From contig CM074193.1 of assembly GCA_037179385.1 (NCBI GenBank), positions 43,863,082 through 43,927,081 on the forward strand: a DNA stretch of 64,000 nt. The letters are read 5' to 3'. Source of the stretch: Holothuria scabra. Lineage: Eukaryota; Echinodermata; Holothuroidea; Aspidochirotida; Holothuriidae. This document shows positions 34,706 through 50,698 of this stretch, one piece after another. Made by a program: the position numbers and the translations under genes. Every line of letters starts with the position of its first letter. Positions within the stretch are counted from its first letter, which is position 1. Below the pieces are notes generated by a model. It was not told the DNA's origin. It was given only the letters and a program-made list of their open reading frames with translations, and ran no database searches.

Positions 34706-36180
34706 TGTGGCAACCTACATATCTCAGGAAAGTTTGATGAGAGTAACACCTCCCTGCTTACAGTATCTCACAAAATTATAGAAGTCTGCGGGGTTACCTC
34801 TACCATGTAAGTTTAAAGCTCTGAGATATTATTTGATACTTGGACGATAAGTAATATGCAGCTAATGTTTCAAAATAAGTTCAGGGGAAAAGTTCATGTT
34901 AAAGAAAGTTGTTCTTAAAATCTTAATTGACACACATTTTAAAACACATTTTGTTGTCTCCAAACTGTGACCGTTATACGTATGAAAAACGACATGCAGA
35001 AGGTCACTCTGTTCAGGCTAATTTTACTTTCGTATTCAGTATAAAGTATACTCATCAGTGTGTTATTTTTGTTGTTGTCAAATGTTTTAACTTTCCATTG
35101 TTAATTAACCGATTTAAAACATGTAGTACATGCTGATAGAAACCCTTAAAATGTCAAGTCCCAAACCTCACTATGTTGTATCAGTCCAGTGCATCAAATT
35201 TCAATCTTTTAGCAGGAGGTTTATAACTGACACAACACCAAGGTTCCAGTTATCGTATTTTAGATTGCGCATGGTGGCTTGGACAGGTTGTAAACAAAAC
35301 TTGCACTCAACTTTAAAACGTGTTCAGCAATTAAAGCAATTAGTTTGCCCTGACTTTATAAACGAGTTCAAATGATAACTATCTTTTGGAACTTTACCTT
35401 TTTAAAAGAAACATGCTCCCTCAGAATTAGACACATATGTGTTGAATTCTAAACGTGATTACAAATTGGAGGCCAAACGTGTTTGATTCCTAAAAACCTT
35501 ATTAGAGTGATATCTGTGATTTGCATGTGGTTGCCCTAAAGGGTTTTGTGAAGTTTATGCATATGATGTTATTATGGACTGCTATAAGGGAACGAACTCG
35601 AGTGTACTCAACACATAATCCCCATATCAACTTTAACTAGGCCTATACCTGAGTCTACTAATCAAAAAGCAGGATCAAAGAAGAAGGTGATGCAAAATCT
35701 ATTCGACACGAAGCTTTCCAAGTATGTACGCTAGTTCTGGCAATGTGTTCTAAGAAAGGTCTTGTTTATCATTGAAATATACGCTAACAGGATACATTGT
35801 CGTCACTACAAATACCACTTACTTCCGTATCGGATACAAAGGACTCGTTATTACTCTCAGCAAAAACCAGTAGTTTAACCGAAAATTATATGATACCAGA
35901 CCACACAAAACGATCATCCTTTGACTCACTTGGTGAATTGCATTTGAACCTTCGCATTGACATCTTCCGATAGTCTTCATTCTCCCACGTAAATCCTCTG
36001 AATCAGGGGGTACAATTGAGCCGTTGATGGTTAAATTTTAAGTGATAAATGTGGAAATAAAAATTAAAATATCACCTTTAAAGATAAAGTGGCTGAGCTA
36101 TGATATAGTCTCGCAGTACTATGGAGAGTATGGTAAGTCTTTCCAACTCTTCCCGTCTCATCATTGCACACAAAATTTGC
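34706..36180. other. No gene seen
   Basis: AT-rich. Frames at 34927-35136 and 35130-35375 (+) lack domain resemblance and splice support. Confidence 0.4.
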
Positions 36181-36184
36181 ATTG

Positions 36185-38736
<2,552 letters not shown>

Positions 38737-38991
38737 CTACTACAAACCCAAAGGAGTGAAATTCACTCGAACATAAATGTCCAAAATGATCCCTCCTAGG
38801 CAAGTGGAATTCTCCCAGAGTGGAGTGAAAATTTACTCCAAATAGAGTAACATTTCATTCTATACGCTTGTCGTTACTCTTATTGGAGTAATGTTTTACT
38901 CCTTTTCGGGTGAAATTCACTCTTACTAAGAGCGACCATTCTGCAAGAACACTCTTTTTGGAGTAACTTTCACTCTTTGGAGTTTAGAGTG
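38737..38991. mobile_element. GAGTGAAATTCACTC-type MITE, copy 1
   Basis: The end GGAGTTTAGAGTG matches inverted to a decayed start near 38737 (CTACTACAAACCCAAAGGAG). The body is made of GGAGTGAAATTCACTC, ACTCCAAATAGAGTAA and similar short inverted motifs. The family also occurs at 40607, 40923 and 56149. Confidence 0.7.
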
Positions 38992-38999
38992 ACCATGCA

Positions 39000-40606
39000 G
39001 TTGGAGGTCTAAAGATAGTAAATTCGTTCATACTGAAGATCTTCTTTGTGTACTGGTGTAATGTTTAAAGGGATATTGTTGTGTTAATTTTATAAGGTCA
39101 CGAATAAATTAATATTTCTTATCACACGGCCTTCACACCCCACACCAGGACTTGTCCATAACTCAAGATATTCCTGTTTAAAGTCAGTTTGCCAAAAACA
39201 GATTCGAAGCTGCTTCAAGCTTACAAAATGTTATGTAATATCGGCAGTTAACTCCCAGAATATGTTCTTTAAAATTGAAGTAATGAATTTAAAATCAAAA
39301 CTTCTCACCAGTGAAAATGTAGCAATTAAACAATGTTCCTTAGAAGTTGTGCTGAAATTTTTCGATCCCAAAGGCTTCAGCTTTAACCTTTGAAAAATTT
39401 GAAGTTTTAAAGTCTTTATTTTCATATTAACATTTTCAGATGTTAAACATAATAACATTACATAAATATAAAAGATGACGTGGAAGAACCCCATCAGCAG
39501 CAAATCTAATCCATGCAAATGAACCTAAACAACAGGCATGCGAGAAACAGAGATAGTCGTACGAAAAAGAAAGAAATAGAAAGATTAGAGTTTGAGTAGT
39601 ACAACAATGACATCACCAATTAAATATTGCGCAATGTACCACTTTAATTTCAGTGAATTAAGGTCAACATTTTACACCTCGGCTCAAGAATGTTCTATGG
39701 GAGTTGGACTGTAAGACTTCATTACTCATGCTGCTTAATATATAGTTTTGATTTTATTTTTACTTGAGGCACATTTAACAGCGGCTCTTTCGAACTTTCG
39801 GATTGAAAATTTGTTGGTGTACCTCTTCCTCGTTTTAATTCCACGTATCACTGTCTGCAATAAGCCACAAACGGAACCGATCATGTCAATAATGGTGTTT
39901 TATTTCAGTGTTGTTCGAATGAAAAGGAAGTTAATATTTTATTTAGTTGTTAATTCACAAAGTGAAAGGCATGTCTGTGCTTAAATCAGTGTTATTTCTC
40001 ATTAGCAATCATGACAAAGATAAAATATTAGTAACATTTTGTCAGACTGGGGGAAACTATTTCTCCTGTTTCTCTTTTGTCGACGCAAACTCAGACATCG
40101 ACGAAGAGAACTTGCAAAGAATCATTCACTTTCAATTGTTTATGACTTTGTTTTTTACGGCTTGTAAAAACAGGTACTCTATTCTAAACTGATAACACTA
40201 AATTGAAAGTCTCTCTAGTACTGTACACAGCAATGAAAGGGAAAAAAACTTTCCCATATTTATCGTGATGAATTCAGTACGGTAAAGAAATCACAGAAGT
40301 CAAGATAATTTAAAGGTCATACACGGAAATGCTAACACTGGATACTGCTCCATCCAGTTCAGGTTGTTTGAATGTTTGAACGGCATTATTACGTTTTCAG
40401 AAAAATCATATTAAAAAAGATGACCTTTATTGCCACAGAATGATATAATTTGCCAACAAGGCAGAAAAATGCTGGTTTCTTTTCAAGAAATACGTTTTTA
40501 AGGATAAGTTTTGAATTAAATGTGTAACATGAATAATTTACTGGTTTCCAAGTTCATTCAAAATTTACAAAATTTAAATGTTGCAACTCCTGCTACTCAA
40601 ATTAGG
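39000..40606. other. No gene seen
   Basis: Includes the diverged repeat partner at 39585-39715. The frame 39748-39984 (+) has a hydrophobic stretch resembling a signal peptide but no support from splice sites or family resemblance. Confidence 0.4.
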
Positions 40607-40922
40607 CACTCTACATTCTAAAAGACTTTGATAGAGTGAAAAGTGTAAACTCATTCCATTAAAGTGATAATTCACTCCAAGAGGAGTGAAACTCACTCCA
40701 AAAAGGGTGAAATTCACTACAGGAAGAGGGGAAAATTCACTCTCCCACGACGGTCTGCAATGATAAGGCACTCCATCAAGAGTGAAACTTCGCTCGTTTT
40801 AAGGGAATTTCACTCTTATGGAATTTCAATATTCTTGGAGTGAATTATTTCTCTAATGGAGTGAAGTCACACTTTTCACTCTATCAAAGAGTGACTAAAT
40901 TCACTCTTTTGATTGTAGAGTG
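40607..40922. mobile_element. GAGTGAAATTCACTC-type MITE, copy 2
   Basis: CACTCTACATTCTAAAAG...CTTTTGATTGTAGAGTG. Subterminal motifs TGATAGAGTGAAAAGTG / CACTTTTCACTCTATCA are inverted copies. The interior consists of alternating GAGTGAAATTCACTC motifs. No 2-bp duplication is visible here. Confidence 0.75.
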
Positions 40923-41200
40923 TAATAACAAAAGAGTGAAATGAATCACTTTCTAATAGAGTGAAGAGTAAGAAATCACTCCCTTTGTATTTTAATTTAC
41001 CTCAGGAATAGTGAATGCCCCCAGAAGAGCCAAAGTCACTCCGAAAAGATGGAAAAACTTTCTTTTCAACGAGTGCCTGCCGGCATGTCCCCTCTTCAAG
41101 AGTGGTCCCTGTTGACAATCTATCAAAAATGAAATTTTGCTCTATTTTAGTAAATGTCACTCTTCTTGGAGTGACATTTCCACTCTTTTTGGGTTAACGC
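40923..41200. mobile_element. GAGTGAAATTCACTC-type MITE, copy 3 (adjacent)
   Basis: Continues the same motif set and shares the CAGGAATAGTGAA...AACGAGTGCCTGC...CAAGAGTGGTC block with 56149-56470. Its boundaries are uncertain because it abuts copy 2. Confidence 0.55.
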
Positions 41201-42439
41201 TATTCTTTTCATTCGTTTAAGTTTTAGGATGTGAAATTTTAAGGAGTTTGAGGTTAATACTTGGGTTATTAATTTAGACTGAAAGGATGGGTGACGACGG
41301 TTATTTTCAATGTATGGCATTTCGAGGTCCTACGTTAAATGTAGCACTGTATTTCCCTTTATGAGAACTGTTAGCATAAGCGACATAAGTTTTATTACTT
41401 TCATGTAGTTAAGTACATCAAATCAAAATGTACATGTGAATTCATGAACAAGGAGGCGCAAGTACAAGCTTCAATTAGCCAAAATGTCCTTCCAACGGAA
41501 ATAATCGTATGGGATTGTTATCTCTTGTTTTCAACCGAGTTTAAGATTAGCCATAAACTCGCTGATAACGAACCTTTCGCTCTATCCTAAGCTGGCTTTA
41601 CCTGGTACGCAGAACTGCAATTGGGCAAGTTTCGACAAGTAGGCATTAAAGGCACTCTCTCTACATCTGCGGTTGTTTCTGGGGACCTTGAAAAGACTAG
41701 TCGTTTTTAATCCATACAGCAGAGTATAATCTGACTGACTCTAAAAGAAGCTTTTATCTCACAAGTGTCCGTCGTTAGCGCATATCTTAAAAATCATGAT
41801 TGCATGCAGGTTCCTTTGAGGAATCGTGTCAACGCAAAAATGCAAAAATGAGTAATTTCAGTTCATTAATAATTTTTTCCATGGTTTTGTTCATTATTTA
41901 CTTTTGTCGTCTTTGGTAAGTACGAATTTTCCAATGATAGCGCCCTTTTCGTGGCAGAGTCTGATTTGAAATCATGATAATCGTATCGATAGAGAGTTAC
42001 ATGGGTACATACACGTGAGGGTGTACGTAAATACATTAAAAAAACATAATTATTATACATGAGTATGTCCAAGTGAACGCCCGTGCCAAATGTGATGCGA
42101 ATGGTCCGGTTTGCTCCTGATTTCCAAAAGGTCACCAATTCGGGAGATACACCATTTCCTGAGAAAAATGATGTTTCCCCAAATCGGGAGAAAATTTGCC
42201 TGTCTCAACGTTATCAATATTTATGAGCACTTAGTGTCAACCTTTCTACAGTCGTCGATTTGTTTAACAAATGTTAATGCATTGAAATGTGATATCTTAG
42301 TAAAGACACAAAGGGCGAAACCACAAGAGACCTCCAACAAAGTATTTACAAACTCAAATGCAGGCACGATCCACTTGGACACCTTTGTGCGGAAAATAGT
42401 GCAAAAAACCAACGGCTGTTTTGAGTCTACAAATTAAGC

Positions 42440-42662
42440 TTAAGACAAAGAACGTAGCAAAATTGCCATCTCAGAATCGGTGTGGTGAACATCAAAAGAG
42501 GACAAAGCTTTTGTATCCCCGTAACAGCAGAGATTTTAAATTTGTCCGAATTAATCTTTCCTAAAACCGATAAATATTGTAAGACTGCTTTGAACGTTAT
42601 CTCCGTTGAATTTGCGCGGTAGGATCGCATTGTATCATGGGAGATATTTGAAAGAATTTTCA
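42440..42662 (-). repeat. Dispersed repeat family 3, copy 2
   Basis: Reverse-complement counterpart of 17965-18200: CTTTCAAATATCTCCCATGA, CTACCGCGCAAATTCAACGG and the following block. The copies differ by many substitutions and small indels. Confidence 0.6.
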
Positions 42663-42830
42663 CCAGAAAGCGGTTATCTCACGAACTAGTAACAGGGCAG
42701 TCGGAAGTCACATAACGGGAAGCATGGTTTAGCCAATGAAAACAAACAATATTACGCCAATACGAAATAGATATTGTAACTCAGCTGGGTTTGTTTTCAG
42801 CATTAACTTACGCGTTGTGTGACCTAAATG

Positions 42831-43039
42831 CAGGCGCGTAGCCAGGATTGTATCATGTGGAGGGTTTTGATGCCGGGGGGGGGGGGGGGTTGGGGGTTGG
42901 GGGGTGTTTGGGCACGACATAGGGAAAAAATTTTAGGGCAGAGAGAAAAAACGCTATTTAAGGTGTTTTTTGCATAGTAGGGTTGGGTCATGGGGGGTTC
43001 TAACCCGGCCCTAGAACTCCCAGTGGCTACGCCACTGCC
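42831..43039 (+). mobile_element. GCGTAGCCAGG / poly-G MITE, most complete copy
   Basis: Opens CAGGCGCGTAGCCAGG and closes CCCAGTGGCTACGCCACTG, giving inverted termini with CAG...CTG ends; a 15-base G run starts at 42875. CAG...CTG ends suggest a hAT-type origin, but an 8-bp duplication is not clear. Fragments of this family lie next to most of the G/C runs in the window. Confidence 0.65.
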
Positions 43040-45143
43040 TACTGCCTCTATGTCCCTCGCAAAATGTAAACTTCTATGCAAAGTTAAAATGAACAATGTA
43101 TACCTTTAAATAAGATCAACGAAACACATCTTTAAAGAGACAAGTTCAGGATATCCTTATAGACTTCATTTCCTTCCTTTGCTCTTCAGAATCCCTTGTT
43201 GTTTATCTAGGAATCCGAGGTCACCAGCAGAAAGTAGAATTAGAACTAGAACAAGTAAAGTCATGGTATGAGTAATTATATTTGCAATTGTGTAGATAGC
43301 TTGTTGCCATAGAGACGAGGAAGGTGTTTTCAGTTCAGTTAAGTTGAATGAAAACTGCAATTTGTTGATTTAACGTAGTCTTTGATTAACAAAGCTTGCT
43401 TGGAAACAGCTAATCTCCACACAAGACAAACTTAGAGACACGGTATGTCATTCACGTGTTATACACATTGTTGATCAAAACTGGGTCTGCAGCCTAGCAG
43501 TGGTGGGAGAGGGAGTGGCCTCCCCCTTCCTTAGCCTCTCATTTTAATTTATCATTTCATACTAAAAAACTATCAAAGATATTTAGTAGTAAAGTTTGAC
43601 GCGTCTGTATCATTTTCCGCTCTCTGTCGGTATTATGCACTTTTCAATTGTAGGACGCACTCTCTCAATGCCAAGTTATATATATGTGCGGCATAGACGC
43701 GTTTAATTTCTACAACAGTGTGTGTCAAAGTCTATAAAATGTCGGATCAGTTCTTTGAGGGAAGGGGTGCGTCAATGTGAAAAAAGGTTTTACTCTGCTG
43801 ACGAACACTATTCGATCTTGTCCGGGAAGTGAGGTGTTACTAGACCTCATACCACCTCACTGGTTCCGAGGCCAAAGGGTGCGACTTTCTATAAAAAAAA
43901 AAAAAAAAAAAAAAGTGGTACTATTTTCAAGAGCTTTTGATACGTAAGAACTTAAAGAATGAGTTGGTGTGGTGGCATGTCAACTAAGTGAAACTATCAA
44001 GCATCATTTTGCAATAATACTAAAACCTTGAGATTTTCTTTACCTTTTATAGAAATTTAAGTTCAATGATACAGGTTTTATCATAACCCTGGCCTGCACC
44101 TGTATCTGACTATACTTTTCTAATTATAAATGGATTAAGAAAAAGCTGAAAGAATGAAACACAAAATGATTGTTCTTCGCCTTTACACACGGTTTGCCAG
44201 TGTGCCACAGGCTGAAAAAGGGCCGTTGCCGGCTCGACTTGAACCCTGGAATCCTTGTTTCCTGAAAAAAGTGACCTACATAAAGAAAAATAAAAGTCTG
44301 TTGCCTGGATCTTTAAATAAAGAACTTATGTAAACACAACTATAAGTTACATTTGTACAAATAAATACTGAACGGTTCATTCAAATTGAAAGAGAACATA
44401 ATCAGAGTGACATTTAGTTATGGAATGTTTTAAGAAAAACCCGGTTTATTCCAGTAGAGGGTGCTTAATACTGATTAGAATACCCTCTCGGGTGTACCAT
44501 AACTTATCTATCTATAATCTACCTAGCCACCTAGCCTAACCGTTGAAATATATAGTACGAACTTTCCGCTCACTGCGTCGGAGATGGCCCGGGTCTATGG
44601 CTTCAATGTCTAACAGGAAGTGGGCAATTTCTTTTCGAAGCTTTGTACTTTATCATTACCAAATAACACGGCAAAGCATTTTAGTCATTGTGAACATATC
44701 AGGTACACCGAGTTCGTAGCTGGCTTTTCCAGCTCCCTTCGTCGAGCGAATTTGTCGAGCTCGGTGTGAGCCAACTTGGCTAGCTAAATGACTGTTCTGA
44801 ATATATCGGATGGGTTTTTACCATATTTCAAGAAAAAGAGAAAAATGCTGTGTGAAAAATTACTTAGTCAACTTGCTGTGTCTCAAATGGGTACATTTAA
44901 ATTCCCACCCTCCACGCTCCGCAAATGCAGGAGGCAACTTTACTGATACACCATCATGTCTTCAGTTAATTAGAGAGATAGTTAGATGTAGTTTTACGGT
45001 CCAGTTTCCAACCAATTGGTTCAAAGCGAACAGGGAACAGTTTTTTTCAACCGTCATGTCTTCAGAGGTACTTTTAAGACAGAAAAGGGAAAAGGGGGAA
45101 AATTGCAAGACTCTGCAAAACTTTGCCGATTATACCTGTTAGT
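43040..45143. other. No gene seen
   Basis: AT-rich, with an A20+ run near 43890-43914 and a modest ACACCGAG...CTCGGTGT inverted repeat at 44703-44767. The 110-codon frame 44810-45142 (+) has no family resemblance. Confidence 0.4.
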
Positions 45144-45450
45144 TTTAAAGGCCCAATTCTCTCATCCCAAACAGTACCAATTTTCCTAACCTTCTTTCTT
45201 AAGCCCCTCCCACAATTGTCTGAAATTCACCCTCATCCAGACACAATCTCATTTTATTGCTTCAGGGTGAGTATAGAAAAACTCAGTGTGTATAATCGAA
45301 ACACTATCAGAACAGTTAGTGCTGTGTAATATAAGTTTTGGTATTCTGCATTGTTTGAATTAGCAGTCAATCAAAAAGCTGAACCAATTGAGAGTTTCTG
45401 TTACCCTATACTAGAAGTGTAGTTTGGGGTGAGAGGATTGTCCCTTTAAA
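45144..45450 (+). mobile_element. MITE family 1, copy 3
   Basis: TTTAAAGGCCCAATTCTCTC...GTCCCTTTAAA, same orientation as copies 2 and 4. It lies only ~155 bp before copy 4. Confidence 0.85.
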
Positions 45451-45606
45451 CATATATTGCTTTACAGGATAGTTTTTGTATAAAGTGACAACAAAAAACT
45501 TTACCGACTCCTTCACAAGTAAAGAGATAACTTCAAGGTAAACTTGAAGATTATATGGAAATTGAAGGGTTAATGTCGATGACGCATCAAAGAATGATAC
45601 CATCTT

Positions 45607-45907
45607 TTGAAGGCCCAGTTCTCTCACCCCAAACAATACCAATTCCCCTAACCTTCTTTCTTAAGCCCCTCCCACAATTGTCTGAAATTCATCCTCATCC
45701 AGATACAATCACAGTTAATAGCTTCAAGGTGAGTATAGAAAAACTCAGTATAATCAAAACACTCTCAGTACCGTTCATGCCGTGTTATATAAGCTTTGGT
45801 ATTGTGCATTGCTTGAAAAAGCTGTCAATCAAAGAGCTGAACCAATTGAGAATTTCGGTACCCCCGTACCAAAACTGTAGTTTGGGGTGAGAGGTTTGTC
45901 CCATTAA
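45607..45907 (+). mobile_element. MITE family 1, copy 4
   Basis: Opens TTGAAGGCCCAGTTCTCTCA and closes GTTTGTCCCATTAAG; both edges have one substitution in the TTAA-AAGG motif. The frames read through copies 3 and 4 are repeat translations. Confidence 0.8.
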
Positions 45908-46659
45908 GCCTACGTTCTTGTTCACCCTGTATTCTTTCATCCTCTTGAGTACAGAGTATTTCCGTTGAACATTACCTTGATTCGTTAGTCTGGCAATTTC
46001 CGTGTTTGATGTCGCTTTACCATTTCATGCATAACAAATCTGAGGCTCTTTTCTGTTTTTGTAATTCCATGATAGCTCAATAATACTATAGTGCCTGCTA
46101 AAAATGATTTCCCCTTGGGAACATGCTTATGGTAATCTGACAGGATGTATTAGTTTACTCAAGTACATCACAGTGTCTAGACCTGAAAACGAATCTTCGG
46201 GTTATATTACGATTCGGCATAGTGAGCTAGTCAGTCAAAATGAAACTTGTGATGGCTGCATCCTGGTAACTAAACAAGAACGTGCAAAACGAGCCAGGAA
46301 GTTTGTGATCTATAAAGCTTACAACTGATTTTAAAACCTGAAATTGGAGTGTTTTGGAGAATCACGGGAATGTTTATATCGTCCTAATTAGTAAGAATAT
46401 CATGTTTTATTTTATGTGGATGGGGTTAAAATGAACATCACTCAGGCGCTTCACAATAAATCACATAACGAAAAGTATGTGGAATTTTATCGCTACGATG
46501 TTGCCAACTTCAGGCCTCTTAAGGAGTTTGCTAAGCTAATTTCGAAATCACAGTTAATCTACAAAATAAGCATTTCCCACTTCGTCGATAAAGCTTGTGT
46601 GAAAAGCCATACTTTGAACATAATCACCCCATCGGTCCCACCGCGAGATAAAGGTGCCT

Positions 46660-47012
46660 GATTCAAGGGCGGATATAAGGAAATTTGTTTGGGGGGCAAA
46701 CTCAACTTCACTTCAGACCAAGACGTCTCAAATAGTATCAGGGGTTGTCGTGAAAAATATTTTTTTGGGGGGAGGGGCATGAGAAGTGGTGACTGACTGC
46801 CCGAAAGACTATCTAAGCGAAGCGCCACCATCAGTTGGCGCGACCTCTCAGATAGTCGGAAATTGCATTTGCCAGGCTTGTAAGTAGAATTTAAGCAGTC
46901 GCTATTTTGATCTTTCCTTTGCAATAAAATCTTCATTTTAATAAAAAGAAAATCAAATTGCAAAATGATCAGAAAATTACCAAATAAAATGTACTGGCTC
47001 CTTTACAGGACG
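46660..47012 (+). repeat. Dispersed repeat family 2, copy 2
   Basis: Shares GAAAGACTATCTAAGCGAAG, TTCCTTTGCAATAAAATCTT and GATCAGAAAATTACCAAATA with 7010-7500. The left part includes a short G-run segment. Confidence 0.6.
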
Positions 47013-47494
47013 ATGTGACATTTTATCATTTTCTTTGTCGCAAAGTAAAATCTCCGTTAAAAAGAATAGACCAGGACCAAATTTTTGTTTAATATGTTAA
47101 AGACAAACATATTCTAAGCACTCTGGTGGAGTTTTCATTCATTTCTCATGTTCGGTTCTCGAGATATAAGCAACTGAAGTTGGCATTTGTATTCAGCAAA
47201 AATGTACCGTTCCAGGTTTCCTATAGGCTAGAGTCCTTTTTATGAGACTTTATAGAGTACATGTTATGGGACGCGCAGAAAAATCCGAAAATGGACTTTT
47301 GAGACATCTCAATAGAGAAATTAATGGAAATTAGAGAAAGGGTGGGCCCCTTTTCACTTCAGCCGAAAAAGATTGGATTAGGCCGGGGTCAAATGAGATC
47401 ATCAGCCTTTCAGAAAGCTTGGGGGCACTTGGTCAGAAAAGGGGACCAGAAGACGACCGCCTCCCTGATCCCCCTTTCACTAGTTACTCTAGAG

Positions 47495-47975
47495 CAGGGT
47501 TGTCCAACCTACGGCCCGCGGGCCACTGTGGGGCCCGCGAAAAGGTTGCATCCGGCCCGTCAGAAATAATCTATATTGCAAAATTATTCAATAAGGAGAT
47601 TAATTGATGACAACTTTAGGCTTCGCCCTCCGCTATGGCATGCTTACTTTTAAATGAAATGATTCATTTCAAATGTCTGCTACGTGTAGCTACATTGGAG
47701 TGTTGTCCACAGGGGCGGGTTGAGAATGATTCAGGAGGAATAAGAAAAAAAAAACTTTGTCCGAATATTCTGCCCAACACCATCAATTTTTGCTAAAATT
47801 CATTTATTTTTTCAATCAAAAACGAAAATGAATCAGTGTTCCCTACCCGCAATGATTGCATTTTGTTGCCTGAGGCGTCGGGAAAAATGGAGAAAAAGAC
47901 GAGTAAAGAATGCGGCCCCCCGTCCATCATAACCATTACATGTGGCCCACCGCTGTGAAAGGTTGGACAACCCTG
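47495..47975 (+). mobile_element. Non-autonomous hAT element with 8-bp target duplication
   Basis: 481 bp. Termini CAGGGTTGTCCAACCT... and its inverse AGGTTGGACAACCCTG, with subterminal GGCCCGCGGGCC / GGCCCACC. Flanked by perfect CTCTAGAG direct repeats (47487-47494 and 47976-47983), matching the nTCTAGAn preference of hAT transposases of the Charlie/SPIN group. No transposase frame. Confidence 0.93.
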
Positions 47976-48559
47976 CTCTAGAGCTTCAGCTGTTTACGGC
48001 CAGGGCACTGGTGATAAGTTTAAGTGACAATGGACGAGGTGCTCTACAAGAAGTAACCCCCGGATCCTGAAATATTTTAAACGGGCTTGCACGAAGCGTG
48101 TCGAAAATTGCAGCGTTGAGACATTTATTGGAAGAATATTGCTTTTATTTAGTTTTCAATGCAGAATATGACCTGTTTAAACATTATACTACTTAATTTA
48201 GTATCACTCGCGTAGCTCTGTCAGTTACAGTTTGCATTTCTGTAGCAAAAGCAACCATGGTAGACTAAGACGTGAAAACATTAAGTTCTGTTAAAATGTG
48301 GGAGGCGGGGGGGGGGATGCCTGAGCAAATGTAATACTTTCGATTAAATGTATATGTATGGTACATGTGTCTGTCAATAATGAAGTATACCTTTGAATGT
48401 ACTTTCCTTGAGTCTGAAACCCTTTGTTAAGAATATTGATTTAATTTTGCATTAGCATGCGTCGATTTCTCAGTTAATCATGGACTATTTCATCAAGCAT
48501 GCATGCTCTGATACTTGGGGGCTACCTGTATTCAATGTGGTTGTCAAGGAACTTGCCGC

Positions 48560-48773
48560 CATACATACATACATACATACATACATACATACATACATAC
48601 ATACATACATACATACATACATACATACATACATACATACATACATACATACATACATACATACATACATACATACATACATACATACATACATACATAC
48701 ATACATACATACATACATACATACATACATACATACATACATACATACATACATACATACATACATACATACA
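48560..48773 (+). repeat. (CATA)n microsatellite, about 53 units
   Basis: About 214 bp of uninterrupted tetranucleotide. The HTYI and MYVC repeat frames on both strands are artefacts of it. Confidence 0.98.
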
Positions 48774-50329
48774 ATCGAATATACAATCACTGAGCCTTTC
48801 TCTCCTGGTGGCGCAACAACTTTAAAATTTTTCTTGCAATAAAAATGCTCTATGCATTGCAGCCAAATGAAATAAATCTGGATGCAATACAATGACGCAT
48901 ACTGCACGCAAGACCCACAGTTTCCACGTTTCATGGACAGATAGAAGACTACCAGCCTACCTATACATAATACAACCGTCTGTCTGCATTTTTTGCATAC
49001 TATTCGAATACTTCTAGTCCTGACTTGGGTGACAGCCCTGAAGAAAGTTTACCCATAGTTGTCTAAATATATTGTACTGACCACAATACAATAAAGTTGT
49101 GCAAGAAATAACTTATGTTACGTTTCAGTTCTTGAGTTACAATTCTTTCCGTTCTGTACAATTACAAATAATTCAACCTGAGCAGCAACATCAACATCAC
49201 CAAAGGATTTTGGCTCTGAGAATCAAAAATTTTCAAACACTGTTATGAGCCTCAACTGGTTTTATTAGGTCAGTCTCTATACACCCTGCTCAACCCAGGC
49301 TACTCAATTAATTGCAATGACGCATAGTTTCTAGAGGTAGGGGCATGTGATTGTATGATACGGATATCCCGGATATGCTTTAAGGGCATTGATTAAGTTA
49401 TTTCTTAGCGAGCTTATATGAAGTAATAGCTATGCATAGACAGTGTTGTCTGCCTATCATCAGTTCATGTAATTGAGCAAAGAAAACACTCGAATGGACA
49501 TTCCTACGAGTTTCACTCAATGCAAGTATTTAATACCCGCGTTACAAATCTGAGTGAATATAAACTTTTTCCAAGTAGCAATAGCAAAACCATTTCTCAG
49601 TATATCTGTTGTCATATATCAGTAAATGGCGTCTACGAATCTCTATCCCATGACATTTTGCATTTAGATATTTGTCTATACACATTTTAAGATCAAGTTT
49701 TCTTTGACCATAAGTTTCAATGATCCCATTCTATTTTAGTCTAGCCCCTCCCACAGTTTCTAAACACTTTTCTACGCGCAAACTCAAAACTACTTAAGTC
49801 TGTAAGTGCTTAAAAGCTCATTAGAGAATTCTTCCCCTTGAAAGAGGACTTTATGACTTGACCGATATGTCATGACTTGGCCGATATTTGAACAGAAATG
49901 ACAAATGGCAATTTGCACTCACTGGACAATGTAAACTGCAAAAATGCTGCTTTTTGTCAGTTGTTTCACAAACAAAGGCTTCAAGGACAGGATAAAATTG
50001 TCGAAGTCTAAAGGGATCGTATTCTGTAATGATGCTAATGAGAATGTAAGATCCCTAATTTGCACTCAGAACCTCTTGTGTATGCTGTTTAATTTTATTT
50101 TGTGCTACTTTGCGTCGCTTGAAGTACATGTTATTGTCATCAAAGAGCAGAGCCGATGAAAATATGCCTACCTTAATTCATAAATCCAGTTTGGGGTGAA
50201 GTTGGGGTGACGTTCCTCAGAGCTTTGGTACTCATTGTGTGTAAAGCCCTTAACAAAAACTGTGTTATTATTACTAAATCACCACTTAAATGGAGCCTTT
50301 GCGTTTGTTTTACAATGCATGTTGTCACG

Positions 50330-50690
50330 TTGTTTCTTGGGAGTGCACCATAGACACCCCAGTAGATCATAGGCGGTGTGGGGTGTAACTGGTATCCGAG
50401 TTTGTTACATGATCTGTGCCCTGAAATGACCTGTGCTTTAATTTTGTTAGCACTGCGTGAAAAGCAATTAACACATGCTTGACTGCACTGTTAGTTGACC
50501 CCAAATATTACGTAACTCTTTTGTGTATTTTAATATATCTGTTACTGTCAATCAGTTAAGAAGATGTGAAACCTGACTATATCAAGTGTATATGTATTGT
50601 GCTTCATTTCCTCCCTGAGATGATGAGATGTAATCAGGCAGAGAAGGATGATGTAACAACGAGTAAGGAGGAACGTTTCATCATGTAAAT
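50330..50690 (+). repeat. Segmental duplication, copy 1
   Basis: Direct copy of 52196-52545 in the order: CCAGTAGATCATAGGCGGTG, GAGTTTGTTACATGATCTG, GCGTGAAAAGCAATTAACA, AGACCTGACTAT-type block, TCATTTCCTCCCTG, ATGTAATCAGGCAGA. MITE family 1 copy 5 lies immediately after it. Confidence 0.8.
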
Positions 50691-50698
50691 TTCATTCT

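Noticed and set aside
45123..45890. Frames sharing LSPQTVPILLTFLLKPLPQLSE-like text (also near 1217, 4422 and 50820)
   Set aside because: They are MITE family 1 read in one orientation; conservation is at DNA level and includes the non-coding ends.
46104..46661. Two adjacent plus-strand frames of 74 and 81 codons
   Set aside because: Balanced composition but no family resemblance or credible splice sites; too short to claim.
48480..48934. Several frames with HTYI or MYVC repeats on both strands
   Set aside because: Translation of the (CATA)n microsatellite; every frame is open because the unit has no stop.
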